Shown here: piece by piece, positions 36,483-47,814 of the stretch
Numbering within the stretch: position 1 is the first letter of the stretch
How the letters are laid out: each line of letters opens with the position of its first letter
From: Sipunculus nudus
Lineage: Eukaryota; Annelida; Sipuncula; Golfingiida; Sipunculidae
NCBI GenBank assembly: GCA_026874595.1
Contig: CM049308.1
Location: forward strand, 79,218,124 to 79,282,123
Direction: 5' to 3'
DNA: 64,000 nt
Made by a program: the position numbers and the translations under genes
Notes under the pieces: generated by a model
What the model was told of the DNA's origin: nothing
The model's database searches: none
Seen by the model: only the letters and a program-made list of their open reading frames with translations

Positions 36483-36842
36483 ATGCGCTTCATGCACCAA
36501 TCTGACGCTGCTCCCTCCAGTATGGACACGGGTCTTTTGCAGTTCCGCTTTGACAGCACCAAACCCAAGTTTGAGAAAGCTTGTCAGCAACTCGTGCTGC
36601 TCAACAACACAATCAAATCCCTTGAAGTTCGTTACAAGCGAGCTGTAAAAAGAAACAACAAAGTCTTCCGTCACAACCTGCGTGCCAAGCTTGCTGCTGT
36701 CGAGGGACTGCGGACGTTGCTGCACCAGTATACCTGTCGCAAGGCTGATCAACTGGATCAGATGGAAGCTCAGCTCAGCCGTACCACTGTGACAGCCAGC
36801 GAAGTCTCCATGGAGACTATGGAGAACATGCTTTATACTTAA
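36483..36842 (+). CDS. Array gene copy 19, full length, consensus protein
   Basis: Duplicate of copy 16. It is the last full-length copy before the array end. Confidence 0.7.
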   Translation: MRFMHQSDAAPSSMDTGLLQFRFDSTKPKFEKACQQLVLLNNTIKSLEVRYKRAVKRNNKVFRHNLRAKLAAVEGLRTLLHQYTCRKADQLDQMEAQLSRTTVTASEVSMETMENMLYT

Positions 36843-36882
36843 AACTTCAAAACCGTGAAATACAGTGTCACGGAAAACAAAA

Positions 36883-36898
36883 TGCTCTTTTCAGAGCA
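36883..36898 (+). terminator. Histone-type 3' stem-loop, copy 19
   Basis: Intact hairpin. Confidence 0.85.
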
Positions 36899-38237
36899 AA
36901 CACGTCATCCTCATCCAGGTGTTTCTTTCGCTTTCCCAAATATTTTCTATATGAAACTAAATTCACATGATATCAAAATATAAATAATCAATATATTTTA
37001 CTGACAATAACTGCTGATAATGTGAGTTTTCCACAGAAACTATTATTGAAATATGACAGAATTTTATAGAAATCATGAATAAAAATAAATAAATTTACAA
37101 GTTATATTTAAGTCGTTTAGATTATCATGGTAATTTAAATTACTTTATACCGATCAATATTTTTTCACATAAAGCTGGGGTTTTTTCTCTCCCGGGGGAA
37201 TTTCGGGCTGGACGGGTGAAACCTGCTGCCGTTATTTTCATAATTTCCGATTCAGAATATTGACCGCTCTTCCGTAGTTCACGTTGTTTGTGAGAGATGG
37301 CGCTGCGATAGCACTTCACTGAAGAAATCAGAATGTCATTTTCTAAGAATTTATGGCGAAATACATAAAACAATACCCCCTTTAGGACACATGTGCTTGG
37401 CATCGTTCCCGAAGGTCGAAGACCAAACACGGGCATATCCAGGCGTTGCCACAGAGAATTAGCGTAACAAAATCGGCTGGTAACACCGCCGTTTCTAGAT
37501 ATAGAAATAATATATAAATATTCCTAAAGTCATAATATGACGACAGTCGCGTTTTATTTTCTTTCATAGAGGAAATTAACATTAACTTCTAAATTCTATG
37601 AAAAACATTCATTGATCACAACTATACTTCAATAAATTTGCCACAAGATGTTCCATACCTTATATTTAAACAAAATAGGCATAAATTATACAAAATGAAC
37701 ATTAAAAATATTATTAAAGATTGTCCATAAAATTTGAAAATATCTTCAAAGATAAAATGACTCATCTGTTGATATCCCATGTTTTTTACCGAGTGCGACA
37801 ACTTTTTGGCACACAATTGTGATAGGAATGTAACATTAATAGAAAATGACATGAACTTTCCTTATTTCCGATGACAAAACAATTATTTCCAACAGATACA
37901 CTCCGTCTGTCACAATTTCCTGGAAATTTCTGTGTCAACGGACCATCGGCTAGCCTGAACGATAATTCCGCTGAGCGGTCATTACGACCACACATTAAAT
38001 CAGCCGTCGAAGTTGACTGACCTGGCCAAAACGGAAATTTACTCAAAATATTCTCAACACTGTCAACATCAATGAGTTTATGATTGATCATTCCCAAACA
38101 AAACAACTTTAAGATATTCTGAATCGGCTTTTTATTCACCTAGATCACGCACGGTGCCGTCATCTGTTGGCGGCCACCAAAATAACGGGAAAATACCTGC
38201 CATGTACCCGACCCACCATCTCTCGCTTGGCCGCCTC

Positions 38238-38441
38238 TGAGTAGTTCCACATGAGTACCTTAATGAGTACCTCACTGAGTAGTAATTGCACATATCTCAC
38301 CAGGCTTAGCGACTTCCACGCGCGCTACCTCTGACAACTGAACGAACTTATCTGACACGTGACAGACATACCACTGACACACCGCTACGAAACACCTCAG
38401 CTCCACGTGTGATTAACCTGTCACCTCGCATCTCATATATA
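38238..38441 (+). promoter_or_regulatory. Promoter, array copy 20
   Basis: E-boxes 38356-38361 and 38404-38409; TATATA 38436-38441. It is the last promoter of the array; the next one is cut off at 40287. Confidence 0.65.
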
Positions 38442-38517
38442 CAGCTCCCACCACTCCAGCACTTCATATCCTGATTCTCCACACAACGAGTATCAACGTT
38501 CACAACAAAGCTCCGTC

Positions 38518-38796
38518 ATGCGCTTCATGCACCAATCTGACGCTGCTCCCTCCAGTATGGACACGGGTCTTTTGCAGTTCCGCTTTGACAGCACCAAACC
38601 CAAGTTTGAGAAAGCTTGTCAGCAACTCGTGCTGCTCAACAACACAATCAAATCCCTTGAAGTTCGTTACAAGCGAGCTGTAAAAAGAAACAACAAAGTC
38701 TTCCGTCACAACCTGCGTGCCAAGCTTGCTGCTGTCGAGGGACTGCGGACGTTGCTGCACCAGTATACCTGTCGCAAGGCTGATCAACTGGATTAG
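38518..38796 (+). CDS. Array gene copy 20, premature-stop variant (92 residues)
   Basis: Terminal gene copy, TAG at codon 93, duplicate of copy 17. Its coding part is not more diverged than the others, but the spacer after about 39900 is. Confidence 0.5.
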   Translation: MRFMHQSDAAPSSMDTGLLQFRFDSTKPKFEKACQQLVLLNNTIKSLEVRYKRAVKRNNKVFRHNLRAKLAAVEGLRTLLHQYTCRKADQLD

Positions 38797-38917
38797 ATGG
38801 AAGCTCAGCTCAGCCGTACTACTGTGACAGCCAGCGAAGTCTCCATGGAGACTATGGAGAACATGCTTTATACTTAAAACTTCAAAACCGTGAAATACAG
38901 TGTCACGGAAAACAAAA

Positions 38918-38933
38918 TGCTCTTTTCAGAGCA
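38918..38933 (+). terminator. Histone-type 3' stem-loop, copy 20
   Basis: Intact hairpin, last in the array. Confidence 0.82.
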
Positions 38934-40294
38934 AACACGTCATCCTCATCTAGGTGTTTCTTTCGCTTTCCCAAATATTTTCTATATGAAACTAAATTCA
39001 CATGATATCAAAATATAAATAATCAATATATTTTACTGACAATAACTACTGATAATGTGAGTTTTCCACAGAAACTATTATTGAAATATGACAGAATTTT
39101 ATAGAAATCATGAATAAAAATAAATAAATTTACAAGTTATATTTAAGTAGTTTAGATTATCATGGTAATTTAAATTACTTTATACCGATCAATATTTTTT
39201 CACATAAAGCTGGGGTTTTTTCTCTCCCGGGGGAATTTCGGGCTGGACGGGTGAAACCTGCTGCTGTTATTTTCATAATTTCCGATTCAGAATATTGACC
39301 GCTCTTCCGTAGTTCACGTTGTTTGTGAGAGATGGCGCTGCGATAGCACTTCACTGAAGAAATCAGAATGTCATTTTCTAAGAATTTATGGCGAAATATA
39401 TAAAACAATACCCCCTTTAGGACACATGTGCTTGGCATCGTTCCCGAAGGTCGAAGACCAAACACGGGCATATCCAGGCGTGGCCACAGAGAATTAGCGT
39501 AACAAAATCGGCTGGTAACACCGCCGTTTCTAGATATAGGATTAAAATATAAATATTCCTAAAGTCATAATATGACGACAGTCGCGTTTTATTTTCTTTC
39601 ATAGAGGAAATTAACATTAACTTCTAAATTCTATGAAAAACATTCATTGATCACAACTATACTTCAATAAATTTGCCACAAGATGTTCCATACCTTATAT
39701 TTAAACAAAATAGGCATAAATTATACAAAATGAACATTAAAAATATTATTCAAGATTGTCCATAAAATTTGAAAATATCTTCAAAGATAATATGACTCAT
39801 CTGTTGATATCCCATGTTTTTTACCGAGTGCGACAACTTTTACGCACACAATTGTGATAGGAATGTAACATTAATAGAAAATGACATGAACTTTCCTTAT
39901 TTCCGATGACAAAACAATTATTTCCAACAGATACACTCCGTCTGCCACAATTTCCTGAAAATGTCTGTGTCAACGGACCATCGGCTAGCCTGAACGATAA
40001 TTCCGCTGAGCGGTCATTACGACCACACATTAAATCAGCCGTTGAAATTGACTGGCCGGGCCAAAATGGAAATTTACTCAAAGTATTCTCAACACTGTCA
40101 ACATCATTGAGTTTATGATTGATCATTCCCAAACATAACAACTTCAAGATATTCCGAATCGGCTTTTTATTCACCTAGATCACGCATGGATTCCGTCATC
40201 TGTTGGCGGCCACCAAAATAACGGGAAAATACCTGTCATGTACCCGACCCACCTTCTCTCGTTTTGCCGCCTCTGAGTAGTTCCACAAATTTAA

Positions 40295-40314
40295 GGGGGT
40301 GGGGGTGGGGGTGG
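40295..40314 (+). repeat. G-run tract at the array border
   Basis: Three runs of five G separated by single T, followed by GG, starting 8 nt after the last base that matches the array unit. This composition can form a G-quadruplex. Confidence 0.7.
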
Positions 40315-40753
40315 ATGATATGTCACGTCATTGGCCCAATAATCACCATAATCATAAGAGATAGGAAATACGTCAGCGCAGACTTATTATGAAAATTAGT
40401 TTCACTTTTCTCCACCAGACGTCAATTGGAAAACAAAATTGTGTGGGCCAACTCATAAATCCCTGCCCGCGTTTAATTCCGACACGGGGTGAACTGACCA
40501 CAGACGCTTAATTCCCTATTTGTGCCTTTACTAGTTCAATTCTCCATATAAACAAGTACGGTCAAGCGTAATGCGCTGGTTTAGAACTCATTAAACGGTA
40601 GGGGATTGTTGTTAAGTCCTAAAATTGAATAAACATTTTTTAAGCCAATACCTGCACAAATAAGTATTCAAGCGCCTGTGAATTGACATGCATTTTTATT
40701 TAATCAGATCTGGAGAAAATTCACAGCCCAGTTGCGAAAAGGGATACAGTTGT

Positions 40754-40782
40754 GGCTCTGTAAATATATATACCACAGAGCC
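40754..40782. repeat. Inverted repeat, 8-bp stem
   Basis: GGCTCTGT and ACAGAGCC flank an AT-rich loop (TATATATA core). Function unknown. Confidence 0.5.
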
Positions 40783-41159
40783 CGTGTCAAAATTTTGACC
40801 TAGACTAGCATGTACCATGTACATTTATTTTAATTATTTGTTTAAATAGATTTTAATCAATTTCAATTTATGTCCTTTTTTAGATAACAAATGTGTATAA
40901 TATGTTATCAATATCAGTAAATGAACATCGGGAGATGGGGCTGTGCCAAGGTGATATTGTTGATCGGTTATTTGGCCTGACCCATTTTAAGATAGGCGGC
41001 CCAATAACCAGTGTCACTTATTGGGTCAGACCCATGTTAAGATAGGCCAGATCGGAAGATGGCACGCAACATATATACGGTAAATCCTCAACGATACAAA
41101 CAGCTGCTGACCTGCCGTGCGCCAGTCATTTGGCAGTCCATATACATGTACATGTAATT

Positions 41160-41189
41160 GTTACCGCGGACACCTGGTGACGAGGTAAC
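41160..41189. repeat. Interrupted palindrome
   Basis: GTTACC and GGTAAC arms enclose a CACCTGGTG core. Confidence 0.45.
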
Positions 41190-43749
41190 GTTAACAAAAG
41201 GAGGATTGCTATAAGTTGTAATGAAGTGTCGTTAATGACCGGACTTGGGGATGAATGACTCTGAGCAGGAGGCGTGACCATACATACTTTTTACGAACTA
41301 TAGTTATAGGGCTCATTTTATTTGGAGAGCAAAGACCATAGCGCATAAATATAGGTCACAGTGACCTTAATTTAGGATTTTTGAAAAATATCACCACAAA
41401 CTGTCTCCGAGATTCCGAGGGGCTGTAGGCTGTGCCTTTGTTCCATGATTCAAAGCTTATGGGTGGGCCACAGAGACCTCATTTCAGTTCCCCTATGAAG
41501 TTCTATCAGCACGTGTGTTCATAAAAAGTGAAACTTCCTGGGTCTAACATCTATGGTTCGTGCCCTATTGGAGTTTTGACTGATACCTGTAATCTGTCAT
41601 CCCAAAACAGTAAAATGCGTAAAAAAAACATGTAGCTCGTGGCGCCACTATTCTTATGTTGCAGTAAAAAGCTTTGCAAGATCAAGGAACATTACAAGTT
41701 ACAGGGCAATCCCTCCACTTGATTTTGACATTTCTGCCCTTTTATTTAAATATTTAATGGAGTAACGTGGCTTCCGTGGTGCTGAAACGTGTTCGCTTCA
41801 GAACTCTGTGAACCATCACAGTGACCCAATTTTTTATATCTCGAGAGGACTTACCAGGATATGTCATGTTATAAAATTTGAAACTTCCTGAATTATACGG
41901 TTACGTAATGTGCCCTGTTAACAGACATACCACAGTCAAAGAGTCCCTTCAGCTTATATAGTCGACTTAATCGACCAGAGCTAAAATTACGACAAAGTTA
42001 TAGTGGAAATAGAAAATCAACTGTATGACCAAATACTGAGGGGAAATAACCCATTCGGTACAGCTTTAGTGATATCGTGGCTCGTACGATTTTTCTTTGA
42101 AAAGTAAAAAAAAAAATATTTTTGGAAAATCTAAAGTGATCAAACCTAACAAGGTGCGGGGAATTGAGGAAAGGTGTGGAACTGAAACATCTGTCATGTT
42201 CCTTAGAACTGGATGTCGATACCAGTTATCGAGACATCTCGTCGCTTAAACAGAATTAAGTCCCAATTTGAAAAAAACAAGTGACCAATGGGTCATGACG
42301 CTCAGCTGCCAAGCATGACCTGCGACATCATGGGCTGAGATTCACAACTTCCAGTCAAATTTTGAAGAACCAATTTGCCAATTTGTTGAAATTTTCAACG
42401 ACAACAGAAATATATATCACCTATGTCTGGTTAAAACACAGTGAATTGATGGTCTGAGGAAAATGTATGATTGTTAAGGTATCCAGAACAATCCCATAGC
42501 TTACTTGATACCTGTCAGTCTCAAAAGGAACACCACAAAGGGCAAATATAAGATCAAAATATATAGCAAAAAATCAAGGAAATCCATGCAAGAATTATTG
42601 AGAAACAGGTGCTTCTGTATGAATTTTTATTCAATACAAGCCAACTGTACTGCACTTTCATATATGATGATAATATTTATTAAGAAATATTTGACTCAAT
42701 CCTTTGCAAGATTACATTAATAAACGTCCGACTGCCTTCACTTTAACAGTTCTTTAGATAATATGATCAAAAGGAATTTAAAGATGGTTGCCTGGTGGCC
42801 ATTTTGGACTTCTGACAGGTCTGAAATCACACAACAACCATTCCCTAAATCGGACCAAACAATGAAGGAAAATTACTGAAACTGCGCTGAAAAAGGATTT
42901 CTAAGGTGGCTAACTGGCAGACATAATGGATTTCTGACAAGTCTGACATTTGATATCACACATCCTCCAATAAGAGACCAAACTTGGGGCAAATTCTCCA
43001 AATGATGTTACAGTAATGAATGTCCAAAACAATTCAAAAGGCATGTTCAGGCGCTCATATCAGATTTATAGATATGCAAATGTAAAAGTGTAGGTCCAAT
43101 ATTTTTTATTATCACTCTGCTTTGCAATGGGGTCAGCAGGGTTGGTAAACTGCAAAACCTGAAAGAAAAGAAATGCAGAAAGCATGACTAAGAGTCTTGT
43201 AATAAAATAAAGCCATCCTAAATCAAGTACACATCCACATATTATGAGAACAAACACTTGCTTTTATATGTGGTGATTTATATAAAAATATTCAGATATC
43301 TAGGAAACTAAGTTTATTGCTATGATTCCATAAAATAAACTGCAAAAAGTTCCCATCATCTTATAAATCAGTAGCTAAACCTTAATTTTATACTCTCATA
43401 GTGTTAATGCCTGGCTGAAGTATCCCAACAAGTGTTTTGTTATGCAGTAACGAGGTACTTATCACTCAGCCTTATCACTTAATAGCCTGATACAAAAGGG
43501 AGTCATATGTCACCAGTGTCACTCATAATTACAGCCACAGGGTGAGATGTACCAGCTGGAGTGCCAGCTTATATATACAAGAAAAATAGAGATGGTCTAC
43601 AAAATAAGTTGACCTGACCTATGACCTGGGCCTTTTGCCCACATATCAACTGGATTCTTTCTAAATGATGGGTAACTACTAACCACTTACATCTGGCCGG
43701 GTGTAATTACTTGGCAACCAATGAATGAATAACTTAGACCTGCAACCTT

Positions 43750-44450
43750 TAACCTCCTGACCAGCTGACCTCAAAATCAATTAGTTATTTCTTCATGCAA
43801 AAAGACCCATAAATATGAAGTTTGAATCACATTGAGTGATGCATAGATGTGGCATATGTGAAAGACTGAGGGTTTGGGTTGAACAATTTCACTTGAAATA
43901 TGTTCACAAGCATTTAGAACAATATTGTGACCTTGACCTTTGACCTTTTGAACTCAACATCAATAGGCTTCTTCCCCTATTGGTAGGTAAGCCATATATG
44001 ACAGATGGAAAGTAGAGATTGAAAAGTTTGCCTGAAAATGACTCCACGCAAGAGGAGGGTGCTGTGAACTTGACCTTTGACCTCAAAATCAACAGGTCTT
44101 TTCCCCTGTTTGCAGAGAAGCGATATCAGTGCTGAAAGGTTTGGAATGAAAGGTCTAGCTTGAAATGTGTCCACAACCTTTTCAAATAAGTGGATCCTGT
44201 GACCCTGACCTTTGACCTTGTGACCTCAACATCTATAGGATTCTTCTCCCACTTAGTAGGTGAGCTATATGTGAAAGATCAAAGAATTGGGATGAAAGGT
44301 TTGACTTAAAATGCATCTACAGGCTTTTCAAAGAAGTTGGTTCTGTGACCTTGACCTTTGGACCTCAAAATAATTATGGTTCTTCCCCTGTTGGTAGGTG
44401 AGCTGTATGTGAAAGATGGAAGGTTTGGGATGAAAATTTTGGCTAAAAGA
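43750..44450. repeat. Degenerate tandem repeat, about 140-bp period, with TGACCTTTGACCT
   Basis: At least four units align. The motif TGACCTTTGACCT occurs at 43934, 44071 and 44206, and with one inserted base at 44352, so the period is 135-146 bp. Each unit continues with a CTTCCCCT-G/A-TTxGTAGGTGAGCTATATGTGAAAG-like stretch. The motif is the complement of AGGTCAAAGGTCA, a direct repeat of nuclear-receptor half-sites with 1-bp spacing. A weaker unit lies near 43760. Confidence 0.8.
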
Positions 44451-44459
44451 ATTATTTCT

Positions 44460-44690
44460 CGGGGGTGCAAACACACGCCATAACTTTGAGAATATAGGTC
44501 GCAGTGACCTAATTTCAGGTTTGCAAGGAGATCTTTTTAGAACCTCTAAGACTGCATAGGGTTCATGGCCCTAGCCCCTACGGTTACGATTTGTGCCCTG
44601 CTAACGGCCGGACGGACAGACGGAAGGACGACAGACAAAGACCCATCGCTATGGCCCAGCATGACTGAAAGTCAGCTGAGCTAAAAAATC
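44460..44690. repeat. Dispersed repeat fragment with GGACGGACAGACGG tract
   Basis: Contains ATAGGTCGCAGTGACCTAATTT and a GGTTACGATTTGTGCCCTG stretch. Similar but diverged stretches occur at about 41345-41380, 41560-41580 and 41895-41930, so this is an old interspersed family. No coding capacity seen. Confidence 0.6.
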
Positions 44691-45070
44691 ATTAAAAAGA
44701 AAAAAAATCATTCAGATGAAAAACCATAGCATACGCCAGCTTTTTATTAGAAACTTATGAAAGTGTCAGTTTTGGGATAAAAAGTAGCATTTGGAAATAC
44801 CGGGACACATGGACAGCCAGGTAAATAACCATTATCAAATACAATATACATGTATTACTAACACAACAAAAACCACAATTGAGGATGTGTGTTATTTATT
44901 TTAATATAATATCAACCACATTGTGGAAATAACATGACAAGGTATGATACAGGGATTGACGAACCTCCAGTGCAAGTACCTATATATGACACAGACAGGG
45001 TGGGGAATAAATTACAGTATATACAGTGTAAATGCTTAGCTCTGGTAAGGCACATGTATCCCAGGATACA

Positions 45071-45094
45071 GTGTGTGTGTGTATATATACATAT

Positions 45095-45135
<41 letters not shown>
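45071..45135. repeat. GT/TA microsatellite
   Basis: GTGTGTGT followed by a long TATATA run with short interruptions. Confidence 0.9.
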
Positions 45136-45139
45136 GATT

Positions 45140-47814
45140 TTGGTTGTTATATATGATTTCAGATGTAACATATGATTAATTTTATGAAAATCATTCAGGT
45201 ACTAAACAGTACAGGTAAATAAATAAATGTAGTACTCATTCATTATCTGGGTCATCATGGCCTATGATTAAAAACATTATACTTTCTAAACAATGCAATG
45301 AATTTTAAAGAAGTTTTTCAAAATGAATTTGTTACTAAAACTATATTTCCAACTTAAAATGTTTATATGAAAATTATTTAAAAATAAATATTTATTAAGA
45401 ATCGGTCAACAGTAATAAGATGTTTTCCCTTTTCATACAAATTTATTAAAACTAGAACAATAAAACATCTTACTTAACAATAAAATGGTAAGTGTGACAC
45501 ATACTGACGCAATTTAAGTCACTGAATGTATTCACTTTAACATAATGATTATTTTTTACTAAGACAACATGCTGTACAATTAAAATGAAATGCCCAAAAG
45601 ATGAGAATTCATCTCTCATAAAATTAAAATAATATGGAAATAAAACAACTCTAACATTTCCCATTTGGGATGCTTTCATTAAAATAACCAACTGAAAGTA
45701 ATTCAATTCTTTAAAACTCAACTTGTGTTTCAAGACAATGGATAACCAAATGTAACTGTATAGATGTTAAGTTTCTATACTTAAAATTTAAAGAAATCAT
45801 AAATTTGTGAATGATTCAAAATGTATTGCCTTCAACATTGTACACATTCAACATTGACTTCTTTGTTTCGTTTGAGCATCCGGTAAGATGAAAATGAATG
45901 ACATCATATATTAATATATCAGACTTAAATATAAAGAAAATACTGAGGTGCATATGATGGTCAATGTCATGAAACAATATCACAAAGTGCCACAACCATT
46001 TCTGAATGAGCAGGCCCAGTAGGACCTAATTAACAATGCAAATATTGAACAGTAACATGTAAATATTCAAACAAATCTTAATATAATATGCATATTTAGC
46101 CGATGACATCATAGCAACCATTATTACATCAAAGTATTGTGGTCACCATGGCGATCATTCTGACATCTTGACAATGTTACCATGACAACACTATTTAAAA
46201 TATGCTAACATCACAACACTATAGCCTTGCTGGCACTTATTTTGACTGTGCCCAAGTGTATGAACATTTAATCAGACCGACTGATACAGCAACTAACTAA
46301 CAGTGCAGGCTGTAAGGTTATCTGTGGAACCTCTCACAACCTCTCTCAACAAATGACACCTGAAGATCTAATATGACAATCAGTCAACCTGTTGTTCTTC
46401 TTTACTGTATTTAGTGTATTCTGGTTGGCATGGTGGTTTGCTGCATTGTATCTTGGAGAGTAGTAACTAGAAAGTATGAGGTGTTTTAACCCTTGAGAGC
46501 ACAACAAAGAGTATCAGTGCAGAGTACCTGGGATTCTGCAATTAAATAAATCACCTGCAGACCTACCCCTGTTCATTCTTAAATGGTCCAGACCACAAAC
46601 TGTTGTAGGCACTCTCTGTTGAATAACTTAAGGATAGGTGACTGTGTTGTATAAGGTGCTTAATAATTAAGCCTGCTAGACTTCCAGTTTCATTAACACA
46701 AGGCTAAGAGCAATCCACACCTTGTTGTTCAGGCTCTCTTGCAAACCTTTAAGGCTGCAGTAAATCTGAATGTCTACCTTTGTGCCTCTGGATCAGTGTA
46801 GGCCTGAATTCTTTAGTCTCAAAGGCTAACATTCATCCATATATTCCATTAGTGTTAATAAATGCTTCCATATTAGTGTAGGGTAAGGAGAAGAAGATCA
46901 AATTAAACATGAAGAGAGCAAGTAAAAGAATGAGATTTCCACTGTAAACATTTCCCCTCAGGAGGAATTTTCCGCCCATTTTCCTCTATCCCTAAGCAAT
47001 ATTTGAAGGAGTCCTGTATCACTGTGGTGCACCCACACACAACAAGCTCTGGCAATGCTTAGGCATGTTAATGCTTTCCCTCCATGCACAAGTGTAGGCC
47101 TCCTTATTGTATGTATTAAATCCACTGACAGATATAATAAGTACCAATCCACCCGTCCTAACATGCACACAAGTTTTCACTGCAGTTTTCAGTTTTTTTC
47201 CCATTTGTCAATGTATCATCCACACTAGCAATGCTCCAAAATTCAGTCAAGGTATCCTTTGGTTGAAATAACATGGGAGTGTAATGAATGGCCCACAGGT
47301 ATGTTAATCCATCATCAACTGGATAGCAAACGATTTATATGAAATATATTCCAGGTAATATTGTGCAGTTCCTGTAGATACTGTGCATTCTTGAGTGAAC
47401 TCGCTGCATATATACATCTGAAATACACAGTAGAAAATATCGTATTCAAACAGGCACTTTTTGGCAGTGGCTGAAAATTGTATTATAATGTCCATCCATA
47501 TGGAAAGTCACTGGTTTCTCCAGAATATACAAAACGAAACACTATACTGCAAGGAGAGTGAGTATTCTTTTATCTCCAGTATCAGACGAAATTCTGACAA
47601 ATTTTGATGTCAGACGGTGACCACCAGGTGGCCCTGTTGTCCTGAAGCTTTCTTGTTATTAGAAAGCAATCAGTTATTAAGGCCACTGATTATCTGTATC
47701 AAAATGCTTCCCCCTACTAGTTTTGGCACACTATGAGATTTAGCACTACGTCAGCACCAGGTCGTAATAAAAAATTCACTGGCTGATCCCAATGTCACAT
47801 GATCAACACACAGG
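45140..47814 (-). other. Probable ASPP 3' UTR and intergenic sequence
   Basis: AT-rich with no recognised gene. Some of it must be the 3' UTR of the minus-strand ASPP gene, whose stop codon is at 47815-47817. Minus-strand AATAAA motifs appear as TTTATT, for example near 45388 and 45440, but the true poly(A) site cannot be fixed from sequence. Confidence 0.4.

Larger units (their letters stand above)
26600..38900 (+). repeat. Trimeric higher-order repeat, 6104-bp shift (copies 15-17 and 18-20)
   Basis: Copies 15, 16 and 17 reappear as 18, 19 and 20 with a constant 6104-bp offset. The order stop-variant, intact, stop-variant is preserved. The silent AGT serine codon (GCCAGTGAA) marks copies 15 and 18 only, and a rare GGCGTTGCC spacer variant marks the units of copies 16 and 19. 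The near-identical blocks run from about 26.6 to 32.7 kb and from about 32.7 to 38.9 kb. Confidence 0.85.
1..40287 (+). repeat. Tandem array of about 2.03-kb units, 20 gene copies, left end outside window
   Basis: The same unit recurs head to tail without interruption. The start codons of the embedded gene are spaced 1993, 2034, 1993, 2035, 1974, 1991, 1571, 2032, 2033 and then 2034-2035 bp. The window opens inside a unit: base 1 corresponds to base 4028. The last unit stops at 40287, about 267 nt before where the next ATG would be. Each unit runs: TGAGTA repeats, E-boxes, TATA box, ORF, histone-like stem-loop, AT-rich spacer with AATAAA motifs, GC-richer block, AT-rich spacer. Units with the 1974-1993 spacing lack a segment of about 43 bp in the GC-richer block. 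The 1571 spacing reflects a deletion that removes the 3' end of copy 7. No reverse transcriptase, transposase or terminal repeats were seen, so this is a gene array rather than a mobile element. Confidence 0.97.
40288..43600. other. Intergenic region right of the array
   Basis: No gene recognised. It starts abruptly where unit similarity ends, with a G-run tract at 40295-40314. It also holds an 8-bp-stem hairpin (GGCTCTGT/ACAGAGCC, 40754-40782), a local direct duplication around AAGATAGGC (about 40967-41000 and 41017-41053), an interrupted palindrome at 41160-41189 and two diverged copies of a dispersed repeat (about 41330-41580 and 41760-41950). Frames of 60-70 codons here look like chance openings. 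Confidence 0.6.

Noticed and set aside
1-40287. Array as a core or linker histone cluster
   Set aside because: Only the 3' hairpin and the gene style are histone-like. The encoded protein shows none of the histone signature segments, and one gene type repeats rather than the usual set of five.
1-40287. Array as a satellite or LTR/LINE-derived repeat
   Set aside because: No reverse transcriptase, integrase, LTRs or target-site duplications were seen, and each unit has an ordered promoter, ORF and processing signal.
1-40287. CRISPR-like or other prokaryotic repeat system
   Set aside because: The unit is about 2 kb, the repeats are not separated by unique spacers, and the window is clearly eukaryotic with spliced genes.
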